DNA of 64,000 bases, from the NCBI RefSeq assembly GCF_007748175.1, contig NZ_CP037422.1, positions 4,210,327 to 4,274,326 on the forward strand, in the 5' to 3' direction. The notes beneath the pieces are model-generated. The model was not told the DNA's origin. It saw nothing but the letters and a program-made list of their open reading frames with translations, and ran no database searches. The position numbers were made by a program, and so were the translations under genes. Shown piece by piece: positions 1 to 7,945 of this stretch (within the stretch, counting starts at the first letter, position 1; the number at the start of each line of letters is the position of its first letter). The stretch comes from Gimesia aquarii (GTDB taxonomy: Bacteria; Planctomycetota; Planctomycetia; Planctomycetales; Planctomycetaceae).

Positions 1-170
1 ACAATGGCAAACTGGTTTCAACCGGACCCGCCATTGATTCACGTGAATGTCTTGGAGCGGTCGTTTCGAACGGACGTATTTTCTATACATCACAGGCCAG
101 TGGTTTTGTTGTCTCACAGACGTTTGGTGAAGAATCAAAAAAACTACCTGCGATCTGGGAAAGGCCCTGA
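1..170 (+). CDS. C-terminal end of a PQQ-like beta-propeller protein (partial)
   Basis: Reading in frame 3 from the window edge gives about 55 codons ending in TGA at 168-170. The peptide has the repeated short-strand pattern of quinoprotein or BamB-like propeller blades, with NGKLVST and NGRIFYTS segments, and no start codon inside the window. A competing frame opened by the ATG at position 4 gives arginine- and histidine-rich peptide with no family character, so frame 3 is preferred. The body of the gene lies upstream and its function cannot be judged. It is probably a secreted or periplasmic propeller, similar in style to the large propeller gene at 48264-51287. Confidence 0.55.
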   Translation, partial: NGKLVSTGPAIDSRECLGAVVSNGRIFYTSQASGFVVSQTFGEESKKLPAIWERP

Positions 171-265
171 ATCAAGGGCATTCATTTGATGTCTGACTGA
201 ACTTTCTAATTAAGGATTTATTAATTTATGACACCTTGAGGGAAAAGAAAAAAGTGCCAACTCGT

Positions 266-294
266 TTGCACTCCCTTTTGGCTCACATTAAAAT
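266..294 (+). promoter_or_regulatory. Sigma70-type promoter for the small secreted protein gene at 377
   Basis: TTGCAC (266-271), a 17-nt spacer and TAAAAT (289-294) match the -35/-10 consensus well. Transcription would start near 301, leaving a leader of about 75 nt. The leader holds a short perfect hairpin at 325-340 (TTCTGCA, GT, TGCAGAA) and then an AAGGAG ribosome site. No start-site data can be drawn from sequence alone. Confidence 0.5.
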
Positions 295-376
295 TCGTGG
301 ATACGTCAGTGTAATGGCGTACCCTTCTGCAGTTGCAGAAATATTTTGTCGCGTATTGTTAACCAAGGAGAAATAC

Positions 377-931
377 ATGAAAAGACTGCTTACACTCTCA
401 GTAGCAATGATGTTTGTCGCTGCCAGTTCTATCAGTTCTGCTGCAGAACTAAAGTCTGGTATCGAAGTTGGTGGTAGACCTGGTGCTTACACAGTTAACG
501 ACTGCACCGGCCCTAACGCTGGTAAATCACTTTGCTACCGTTGCAGCTATGGCGGACGTCCTGTAGTCAATATTTTCGCTCGTGAAATCGATGGCAATGT
601 TGAAGATCTGATTGCACAGATTGATGAAAAAGTTGGTGCAAATAAAGATCAAAAGATGGCCGCCTTCGTTGTTCATTTGACAGACGATGCTGACAAATCT
701 AGCGCTGCCCTGAAAAAAGTGGCTAACGCTAAGAAAATCAAAAACACACCTTTAACTAACTTCGAAGGTGAAGCTGGTCCCTCATCATACAAAATCTCTA
801 AAGATGCTGATGTTACTGTTTTGATGTGGGTCAAAGGAAAAGTGAAGGTCAATCACTCTTTCAAAAAAGGTGATCTGTCCAAAGACAAAATCAAGAAGGT
901 CGTTAATGATACATCTAAGATTTTGAACTAA
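377..931 (+). CDS. Small secreted thioredoxin-fold-like protein with CxxC
   Basis: A 184-residue protein. Start ATG at 377 is chosen over the longer frame from 236 because AAGGAG lies 6 nt upstream and the protein then begins with a clean signal peptide ([13 protein letters not shown]...SSAAE, cleavage near residue 22-24). The mature part carries a CYRCSYGG motif near residue 54, a [11 protein letters not shown] strand, a helix, an [10 protein letters not shown] strand and a lysine-rich C-terminus. This order resembles a thioredoxin-like or AhpC-like fold, with the CxxC as possible redox pair. It is a single-gene unit with its own promoter and terminator. The role is unknown: redox-active periplasmic protein is an inference, and no specific partner is suggested by neighbours. 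Confidence 0.7.
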   Translation: MKRLLTLSVAMMFVAASSISSAAELKSGIEVGGRPGAYTVNDCTGPNAGKSLCYRCSYGGRPVVNIFAREIDGNVEDLIAQIDEKVGANKDQKMAAFVVHLTDDADKSSAALKKVANAKKIKNTPLTNFEGEAGPSSYKISKDADVTVLMWVKGKVKVNHSFKKGDLSKDKIKKVVNDTSKILN

Positions 932-963
932 CGATTTCTTACCATAACTCTGAAGATTCGTAG

Positions 964-993
964 ACCCCGCTTTCCAAAATTGGTTAGCGGGGT
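964..993 (+). terminator. Hairpin terminator after the small secreted protein gene
   Basis: ACCCCGCT (964-971) pairs perfectly with AGCGGGGT (986-993), and the loop holds an inner CCAA/TTGG stem (974-977 with 980-983). Only TTT follows, so the U-tract is weak, but the GC-rich 8-bp stem 33 nt after the stop codon fits an intrinsic terminator. Confidence 0.6.
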
Positions 994-1050
994 TTATGCA
1001 TCCCACCGCATTAGACTAAGACGAGTCTCACAATTGGCAAAGGGGTTTCA

Positions 1051-2916
1051 ATGTCTCACCGCAGAAGGTCCGTTCGTTTTTTTTACCCTCTGACACTTGC
1101 ATGCTTCATCAGTTTGTTGCTGAGCCCCCAGTTTGTCAGTGCCGGCAAATCCAATAGTTTGATGGACATCTCAACGGATGGGAAATTGCTGGCTTGTTCC
1201 AATCGAGATAGCGGCTCTGTCACCATCATCGATTTGGATACCAACAAAAAATTAACCGAAACCAAAGTAGGCAAGCATCCGGAGGGAGTCACGTTTCTCG
1301 GTAACACTCACACTCTGGCAACCGCCGTCTATGATGATGATTTAGTTGTGTTCCTTGATGGTGATACCGGTAAGAAAATCGGCCAGACGGAAGTATTTGA
1401 CGAACCTTACGGCGTTGTCTCCACAAGTGATGGTACTAAAGTTTTTGTCACGCTCGATTATCCGGGTCGTATAGTCGAAATTGATACAAACTCTAAAAAC
1501 GTCATTCGCGAATTTTCGAACGGCAAACACCTGCGAGGGATTGCGATTTCCAGCGATGATCAAAATCTCTTTACTACCGAGTACTATACAGCCCTGGTTC
1601 GCAACATTGATGTGAAAAGCGGCCGTACGATTGATGAGTGGCCTGGTGGAAGTACCGACAATCTCGCTCGACAAATCACCTTACACCCTCGTCGTCCCAA
1701 AGCGTATCTGCCACATATTCGTTCGCGGGTGACTGTCGCTCATGGTGCTGGTTCCATCTTCCCGATCGTTTCGATTGTCGATACGAAATCCGGTGAAGGA
1801 AAGCGAAGACGAAAAATCCCGATGGATTCTTTTAGAGGGGCCCGTGTCACTTCAAATCCATGGGACACAGCAATCACACCAGATGGCAAAACTTTTTTCG
1901 TCATCTTCGCTGGAACAGATGACATGTATATCTGTAATGTCATTGATGATGACTACCGCGAATTGACTTTTCGAGCATCACTCAACTTAGGACATAACCC
2001 GCGGGCAGTACGCGTCGCCCCCGATGGAAACACCGTTTATGTTTACAATGCGCTCGACTTTGAAGTAGTGGCATACGGCACACAATTCCCACGCCCTCGA
2101 GCAAGAATTAAGGTCTCCGAAAATCCTCTGGGAGAAGAGATCTTATTGGGCAAACGACTTTTTTATACCGCCTTACAACCAATGTCCAGCCGCCTCTGGA
2201 TTTCCTGCGCAAGCTGTCACCCCGATGGACAACCTGATGGAAAAACCTGGCATAATCCAGAAGGGCTTAGAAATACACAATCACTTGCAGGAATGGCTTG
2301 GACGCACCCCATTCACTGGTCAGCGGATCGCGATGAAGTTCAGGATTTTGAGCATACAATCCGAGGACCACTGATGCAGGGAAAGGGGCTGGCCCAGGGA
2401 AAGATCAACCCTTCTTTGGAAGCACCTAACAAAGGGTTATCCCGCGCATTGGATGCGATGGCAGCTTACTCAAACACTCATGAATTCACCTTGAGCCCCT
2501 ATGCGAAAAAAGGACTGACTCCCGCAGCCAAACGTGGACGTCGACTTTTCTTCTCAAAACAGACTCAATGTGCCACTTGTCATAGTGGACCGTTCCTGAC
2601 AGATTCTGTTCCGACGGGAAGGATCGTTCGGCATGATGTGGGAACATCGGTGGATAACCCTGGAGAGAAGATGGGCCCCGCCTATGACACTCCAACTCTG
2701 CTGGGTCTTTATCGCACTGCTCCTTATTTACATCACGGAAAAGCCCAAAGCCTGGAAGAAGTGTTGACCATTTATAATCATGATGACAAACACGGAAAAA
2801 CGAGCCAGCTCTCGAAACAGCAAATTGCGGACCTTGTTGAATTTTTAAAAGCACTCCCCTACGAAGATCCTGTTCCCAAAGCGAAAGCTGCGGGACTGGT
2901 TAAAATATCAAAATGA
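1051..2916 (+). CDS. YVTN-type beta-propeller fused to di-heme cytochrome c peroxidase (MauG/CcpA-like)
   Basis: A 621-residue secreted protein. Residues 1-31 form a signal peptide. Residues about 33-350 are repeated WD/YVTN-like blades (SRDSGSVTIIDLDTNKK, DGDTGKK, SPDGNTVYVYN type motifs). From about 360 the protein follows the bacterial di-heme peroxidase/MauG pattern: LGKRLFYT, first heme site CASCH at 386-390, a GLRNTQSLAGM segment, GRRLFF, and second heme site CATCH at 507-511, then TPTLLGLYRTAPYLHHG. It probably binds two c-type hemes outside the cytoplasm and reduces peroxide or oxidises a protein or organic substrate. The last four bases overlap the start of the TlpA-like gene (ATGA), so the two are very likely translated together. 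The redox thioredoxin partner could help heme-site thiol reduction or maturation. Confidence 0.85.
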   Translation: MSHRRRSVRFFYPLTLACFISLLLSPQFVSAGKSNSLMDISTDGKLLACSNRDSGSVTIIDLDTNKKLTETKVGKHPEGVTFLGNTHTLATAVYDDDLVVFLDGDTGKKIGQTEVFDEPYGVVSTSDGTKVFVTLDYPGRIVEIDTNSKNVIREFSNGKHLRGIAISSDDQNLFTTEYYTALVRNIDVKSGRTIDEWPGGSTDNLARQITLHPRRPKAYLPHIRSRVTVAHGAGSIFPIVSIVDTKSGEGKRRRKIPMDSFRGARVTSNPWDTAITPDGKTFFVIFAGTDDMYICNVIDDDYRELTFRASLNLGHNPRAVRVAPDGNTVYVYNALDFEVVAYGTQFPRPRARIKVSENPLGEEILLGKRLFYTALQPMSSRLWISCASCHPDGQPDGKTWHNPEGLRNTQSLAGMAWTHPIHWSADRDEVQDFEHTIRGPLMQGKGLAQGKINPSLEAPNKGLSRALDAMAAYSNTHEFTLSPYAKKGLTPAAKRGRRLFFSKQTQCATCHSGPFLTDSVPTGRIVRHDVGTSVDNPGEKMGPAYDTPTLLGLYRTAPYLHHGKAQSLEEVLTIYNHDDKHGKTSQLSKQQIADLVEFLKALPYEDPVPKAKAAGLVKISK

Positions 2917-3602
2917 AAATCACCAGTAACCTCATCGACAAATACCCACCTGGAAAAGCAATGCTCATGTATGCGAAATCGATCTGCCTTTTATTATCTG
3001 TAGTTTTACTTAGCAGCTGTAATCAGGAAGTACCTTCCGAATCGAAGACTGTGAAAACAGAAACGACTTCCGAGCCAATGGTAGAACAACAGCAGGCCAT
3101 ACCCGGTGCTCAAACATTTGAGGAAGATGGGATCACAGCAGAAATTGCCAGTTGGGGTCAACTGCAAGAATTTATCGCGAAACAAAAAGGAAAAATTGTG
3201 GTCGTCGACCTCTGGTCTACCTGGTGTGAACCATGTCTTCGCGAGTTTCCACACCTGGTCGAATTACAAAAGAAATATCCCGAAAAAATCGTCTGTGTTT
3301 CTTTCAACATGAACTACGATGGAAGTAAGAACTCGCCTCCTGAATCAAATCGTGAAGAACTAATGGAATTCTTCACCGAACAAAAAGCGGATATCGTCAA
3401 CATCATTTCCAGTACGCCTGACGAAGAACTTTATGAAAGTATCAATCTGGCGGCAATTCCCGCAGCTTATGTCTACAGTCCAGATGGTAAGCTAAAAAAA
3501 CGTTTTGACAATGAAACATTAGCCTATGGTCAGGAAGGTTTTACATATAATAAACACATCGTTCCACTCATTGATGAAATGCTGCAGAAACCTCAAAAAT
3601 AA
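2913..3602 (+). CDS. TlpA/ResA-like thioredoxin lipoprotein
   Basis: A 229-residue protein starting at the ATG that overlaps the upstream stop (ATGA). An internal ATG near codon 17-19 is also possible. The sequence VVLLSSC gives a lipobox with lipidated Cys36, followed by a low-complexity Ser/Thr/Glu linker and a thioredoxin domain from about residue 65. The active site WCEPC has Cys105 and Cys108. A cis-proline region (LAAIPAAYVY) and a C-terminal helix complete the fold. TlpA/ResA proteins are membrane-anchored reductants used in cytochrome c maturation or repair of oxidised thiols. Coupling to a di-heme cytochrome gene supports such a role here (inference). Confidence 0.85.
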   Translation: MKITSNLIDKYPPGKAMLMYAKSICLLLSVVLLSSCNQEVPSESKTVKTETTSEPMVEQQQAIPGAQTFEEDGITAEIASWGQLQEFIAKQKGKIVVVDLWSTWCEPCLREFPHLVELQKKYPEKIVCVSFNMNYDGSKNSPPESNREELMEFFTEQKADIVNIISSTPDEELYESINLAAIPAAYVYSPDGKLKKRFDNETLAYGQEGFTYNKHIVPLIDEMLQKPQK

Positions 3603-3644
3603 AATCAGAGTGATTTTTTCAACGTACTCATAATCGACCAACAC

Positions 3645-5270
3645 TTACGCAAACGTGATATAAATACAAGACATAATCAACGTCAGCAACAAAGCAATCA
3701 GGCGAGGATCGGTAACTCCAGAAAGCCTGCGGAATATAATTTCTTTCAGTGGATGTTTCCAACACATCATTTCGATTTGATCGTTTTCAGGTGGAGGAGT
3801 CATCAGACTGACGGCAACAAAAATCATCGAACAAATTACAAACAACCACCATGCCTGAAGCATGAACGGAATTCCTAAATCACCGGTGATCAAGCCAAAA
3901 CCAAAGTCTAACGCAAACGTAAGCGCTCCCAAAACAGAGCCTGCAATCAATGTGACCAGTGACGCTTTAGCGGTTCCTCGTGGACAAAGGACTCCCCAGA
4001 TAAACACCACAGTAATCGGCGGTGCCAGACAGGCAATCATGCTGTTAAGCCCTGAAAAGATGCTCTCGAATTTACTTCCCATTGTTGACCAACCAATTGC
4101 CAGAATCATAACGACAATCGCTGTGATTCGACCGGCAACAACCAGCTTGGCATCACTCGTGTCCGGTTTGAGCTTTTTCACAACATCGATACTGATTAAT
4201 GTCGCCGTGCTATTTAATGCCCCGGCGATGGTACTCATCAGGGCTGCCAATAAACCGGCGGCAATGAGCCCTTTTAAACCAGAGGGAATCAACTGGTCAA
4301 TTAAAACTGGTAGCGCCTTATTTGGATTCTCTCCAATTTGATCTTGAAACAGAACATAAGCAAGGACTCCGGGAAAAACCATAATCATCAAAGGCATAAC
4401 TTTAATGAATCCTGCAAAGAGCGGTCCGATCTGAGCATCTCGCTCCGCTTGCGCCCCTAGAACTCGTTGCACGATTGTCTGGTCAGCACACCAGTACCAG
4501 ATTCCCAGAACGGGATATCCTAAAACAAACGCATACCAGGAAAATCCACCACTCTCATGAATCATACTCATGTGCTTTTCGGGTAATGCTGCTTGAAGTT
4601 TTGAGAATGAATTAATCCCCTGCTCATGCAACGCGCCAGCTGCAAACCAGGTCACGGCAATTGAGCCTATAATGAGTAGTACGGTTTGAATCGACTCCGT
4701 AACCACAACCGCCTTGAGGCCTCCGACCACTGTATAAAGTGTCGTGATGGCAGAAATTACCAAAACCGAAGTAAAGACATCGATCCCAAAAAACTCATGC
4801 ATGATGGTGGAACCAGCATAGAGAGTCATTCCGATATGAATAAACAGTGCTGCAACAACCCCCATGATTGCCAGCATAATCCGCGAACCAGGGCTATAGC
4901 GCTGCTCCAGGAAATCAGGAAGTGTCACGGCTCCACTGCGGTGGTAAATCGGAGCAAAGACGAGTCCTAACATAATCAATGTAAACGCTGCGAGACATTC
5001 AAAGTTTCCTACCACTAATCCAACACGATATCCATCGGCGGCCAAACCAATCAAATGGACGGTAGAAATATTGGTCGCAAATAAAGACAATCCAATTGTT
5101 GGCCATTTAAGAGAACGCCCTGCTAAAAAATAACTGTTGACGGTCTGCTTTTGTCGTCGACACACGTAAAGTCCCATCCCGGTAATCAGTATTAAATAAC
5201 CAAGGATGATCGCAGAATCGAGTACAGAGATATTAAGTTGGGTAGCTGCCAGCAGGAATGGCCCATTCAT
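3645..5270 (-). CDS. Sodium:solute symporter (SSS/SLC5 family)
   Basis: A 541-residue integral membrane protein with about 13-14 hydrophobic segments. The N-terminal part, with VCRRQKQTVNSYFLAGRSL and GLSLFATNISTVHLIGLA, is typical of sodium/solute symporters, as are YTVVGGLKAVVVTE and the long middle segment GLKGLIAAGLLAALMSTIAGALNS. Length is normal. It lies 10 nt downstream of the Ldh2-family dehydrogenase on the same strand, so the two are probably co-transcribed. Substrate cannot be read from sequence. SSS members carry sugars, sugar acids, amino acids or carboxylates with Na+. Pairing with a hydroxyacid dehydrogenase favours an organic acid or sugar acid (inference). Confidence 0.85.
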   Translation of the reverse strand: MNGPFLLAATQLNISVLDSAIILGYLILITGMGLYVCRRQKQTVNSYFLAGRSLKWPTIGLSLFATNISTVHLIGLAADGYRVGLVVGNFECLAAFTLIMLGLVFAPIYHRSGAVTLPDFLEQRYSPGSRIMLAIMGVVAALFIHIGMTLYAGSTIMHEFFGIDVFTSVLVISAITTLYTVVGGLKAVVVTESIQTVLLIIGSIAVTWFAAGALHEQGINSFSKLQAALPEKHMSMIHESGGFSWYAFVLGYPVLGIWYWCADQTIVQRVLGAQAERDAQIGPLFAGFIKVMPLMIMVFPGVLAYVLFQDQIGENPNKALPVLIDQLIPSGLKGLIAAGLLAALMSTIAGALNSTATLISIDVVKKLKPDTSDAKLVVAGRITAIVVMILAIGWSTMGSKFESIFSGLNSMIACLAPPITVVFIWGVLCPRGTAKASLVTLIAGSVLGALTFALDFGFGLITGDLGIPFMLQAWWLFVICSMIFVAVSLMTPPPENDQIEMMCWKHPLKEIIFRRLSGVTDPRLIALLLTLIMSCIYITFA

Positions 5271-5280
5271 AAATTTTCAA

Positions 5281-6402
5281 TCAAATCAAAGATTCCGTGG
5301 CAGAAGTTTCCAACACAGGATCAACGTCCGTTTGTAGCTCAGAAACTTCAAGTGGAGACAGACCATATTTCGAAGCAAGCTGATTAAATTGTTTGACTAA
5401 CTGCCAGCCAACGGGAATCCCCGTTTTCAATCGTTCTATTCTTGTTCTCAATTCGGGTTCGCCAGGATAGTAAACCTGACCTTCTTGTTTGAGTGGTTGT
5501 AAAGCCCCCCAACGTTGAATGATCTCTACAATTCTTTCCTGAAACGAATCTACTGAAGTGAAGTGACTGATATCAATTGCGCCAACCAGGCCTCCCAACA
5601 TTCGTTTCTTTGAAAGGTCTCCATACATCTTCGGAATGTCTGGTCCAATTGGTGCACCTCCTAAAAGCGCACATAACACATCAATCAACAACCCCAGACC
5701 TGATCCTTTAAATCCACCAAAAGGAAATAAAGCAACCACTTCATTTGGATCAGTTGTCTCTTTTCCATTGGCATCCAAGGCCCAGTCACCGGGAATCGAA
5801 ACTCCTTCAATCGCGGCATTCGCGATGGTATTCCAGGGGGTAATGCTTGTAGCCATATCCAGACAAAGTGACTTCCCATTTTTCCCGGGTGCAGTAATAC
5901 AAAGTGGGTTCGTCCCACAAAATGGTTCTGCGGCTCCGTGTGGTGTCACCATTGGATCAACATGCGTAAAAGCAAAGCCGATCATCCCCTGCTCGGCAAT
6001 TTTTAATCCGTAGTATGCAAGTGCTCCGCAATGGGATGAGTTACAAATCGAAACCCAGCCTGCACCGGAATCTCGGGCAAGGTCGATGGCGTGATCCGCT
6101 GCCTTTACCATCGCAAGCTGACCCAATCCATGATCACCATCAACACGCCCGACAGCAGTTCCCAGCTTTTCCCATTGCATCTCGGGACGGGGGTTAATGC
6201 TCTGTTGTCGGATTCGCTCCAGATAATGAGGTAGGCGTGCGATACCATGCGAATCAATTCCACGCAGGTTCGACTCTATCAGTGAATCTGAGACAAGTTC
6301 CGCTTCATCTTTTTTTAAATTGGCATGAGTCAGTAAGCGGAAGCATAATTCTTTCAACTCCTCGGCATTAAACAGAGTACTCTTCACTTGAATTTGTGGC
6401 AA
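5281..6402 (-). CDS. Malate/L-lactate dehydrogenase family (Ldh2) NAD(P)H oxidoreductase
   Basis: A 373-residue protein with family marks: GIDSHGIARLPHYLERI near residue 52, NSSHCGALAYYG (likely catalytic His) near 122, THVDPMVTPHGA, FCGTNPLCITAP, LDMATSI and the glycine-rich PFGGFKGSGLGLLIDVL. The family reduces 2-oxoacids or cyclic imino acids (malate, lactate, ureidoglycolate, 2,3-diketo-L-gulonate, piperideine-2-carboxylate). Exact substrate is unclear. It is followed after 10 nt by an SSS transporter gene and preceded 76 nt upstream by a DUF1501 gene, which suggests a catabolic unit. It is cytoplasmic, with no signal sequence. Confidence 0.85.
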   Translation of the reverse strand: MPQIQVKSTLFNAEELKELCFRLLTHANLKKDEAELVSDSLIESNLRGIDSHGIARLPHYLERIRQQSINPRPEMQWEKLGTAVGRVDGDHGLGQLAMVKAADHAIDLARDSGAGWVSICNSSHCGALAYYGLKIAEQGMIGFAFTHVDPMVTPHGAAEPFCGTNPLCITAPGKNGKSLCLDMATSITPWNTIANAAIEGVSIPGDWALDANGKETTDPNEVVALFPFGGFKGSGLGLLIDVLCALLGGAPIGPDIPKMYGDLSKKRMLGGLVGAIDISHFTSVDSFQERIVEIIQRWGALQPLKQEGQVYYPGEPELRTRIERLKTGIPVGWQLVKQFNQLASKYGLSPLEVSELQTDVDPVLETSATESLI

Positions 6403-6478
6403 AAGTCACCTCGTATAAAATATTTCTCGAGTAGGAAAGAAATGAGCATAGAATTGAATTTCGAATTCACCTTAAAAT

Positions 6479-7906
6479 TCAGGCAAAGAGATCATACATC
6501 ACTTCGCCATGAACGTCAGTTAAACGAAAATCTCTGCCTGCAAACTGATATGTCAGCTTTTTATGATCCAGTCCCAAAAGATGTAAGATCGTCGCGTGCA
6601 GATCATGAATGTGAACCTTGTTTTTGACTGCATAATATCCGTAGTCGTCAGTCGCCCCATACTGTAACCCGGCTTTCACACCACCACCGGCCATCCACAT
6701 CGTATATCCTTGTGGATTATGGTCGCGTCCATCATCACCCTGACTCACCGGAGTTCTTCCAAACTCTCCTCCCCAAAGCACTAACGTGTCTTCCAGAAGA
6801 CCACGCGATTTCAAATCTTTTAATAAAGCAGCAATCGGTTGGTCGACTTCCATCGCATTACGAGGAAGCGCCGTTTTCAGACCTGAGTGTTGATCCCATT
6901 TATAACTATGTGTGATTTGAACGAAACGTACTCCCCGCTCCGCAAAACGGCGTGCCATCAGACACTGACGTCCAAAATTCTTGGTGACATCATTGTCCAG
7001 ACCATACATCTTTTGAGTCGTCTCAGATTCATCACTGATATCCTGCAACTCAGGTGCAGCGGTCTGCATGCGGTACGCAAGCTCAAACGAGTTGATCCTG
7101 CCTTCAAGTGCGTCATCAGGGCCGGATTTTGCTAATTGTTCCCGATTCATTTGCTGGAGATAATTCAATTCCTTACGTTGAATTGATAAGGGGATTCCAC
7201 TCTTGTTACTGATAAAAGGAATCAGAGCCCGGTCAGCGGGAATACTCGCATTCCCAATGGGAGTTCCCTGATAGTCGGCCGGTAAAAATGAGGAACTATA
7301 GGCATTCACTCCGCCATGTGTCAGAGTCGGACAGACTGTAATGAAACCAGGTAAGTCCTGATTCTCCGATCCTAATCCGTAAGTGATCCAGGATCCCATA
7401 CTGGGACGAACAAATGTGTCACTCCCCGTATGTAATTGTAACAGCGCTCCACCATGACGAGAGTTGGATCCATACATCGAATTGATGATACACAGATCAT
7501 CCACACAGCCCGCAACATGCGGAAAGACTTCACTGACCCAGGCACCACTTTCACCATGTTGCTTGAACTTCCAGGGCGACCCCAACAAATTACCTGTTGT
7601 CGCCGAAAAAACACGTGGCTTATCAAAGGGAAGCGGTTTTCCACTATCTTTCTGTAACTGAGGTTTATAATCAAAGGTATCCATATGCGAAGGACCACCG
7701 TGCATAAACAGAAAGATGACACGTTTTGCCTTAGGCGTGAAATGGGGTTTTTGAACTAATTTTTGTTGTGCTGCTTGACTGTCACTTCCCAGCAATGCAG
7801 CCAAAGCGAGACTCCCAAACCCGGCAGAGCTTTTTTGGAGCATCTCCCGCCGCGACATCAATGTATGCCCGAAATAATTAGTCCCACTATTCATGTGATA
7901 TCCCAT
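6479..7906 (-). CDS. DUF1501 protein, Tat-exported (first copy)
   Basis: A 475-residue protein. A twin-arginine signal (MSRREMLQKSSAGFGSLALAALL) begins at codon 17, so an internal start there is possible. The core carries [21 protein letters not shown] near residue 62, [22 protein letters not shown] near 310, [11 protein letters not shown] near 370 and DLHATILHLLGLDHKKLTY near the end. These are DUF1501 hallmarks, a family with distant similarity to sulfatase/alkaline phosphatase folds (HGGPSHxDTFD as likely metal-binding loop). The biochemical role is unknown. The gene starts 39 nt after the stop of the cytochrome-like gene, as in the two other pairs of this window. Confidence 0.88.
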   Translation of the reverse strand: MGYHMNSGTNYFGHTLMSRREMLQKSSAGFGSLALAALLGSDSQAAQQKLVQKPHFTPKAKRVIFLFMHGGPSHMDTFDYKPQLQKDSGKPLPFDKPRVFSATTGNLLGSPWKFKQHGESGAWVSEVFPHVAGCVDDLCIINSMYGSNSRHGGALLQLHTGSDTFVRPSMGSWITYGLGSENQDLPGFITVCPTLTHGGVNAYSSSFLPADYQGTPIGNASIPADRALIPFISNKSGIPLSIQRKELNYLQQMNREQLAKSGPDDALEGRINSFELAYRMQTAAPELQDISDESETTQKMYGLDNDVTKNFGRQCLMARRFAERGVRFVQITHSYKWDQHSGLKTALPRNAMEVDQPIAALLKDLKSRGLLEDTLVLWGGEFGRTPVSQGDDGRDHNPQGYTMWMAGGGVKAGLQYGATDDYGYYAVKNKVHIHDLHATILHLLGLDHKKLTYQFAGRDFRLTDVHGEVMYDLFA

Positions 7907-7945
7907 TCAAAACCGACTATTAAAAGTCTTCTATTAATCTGATAA

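Noticed and set aside
236..376. N-terminal extension of the small secreted protein
   Set aside because: It includes the promoter and leader hairpin, and a clear AAGGAG plus signal peptide mark the start at 377.
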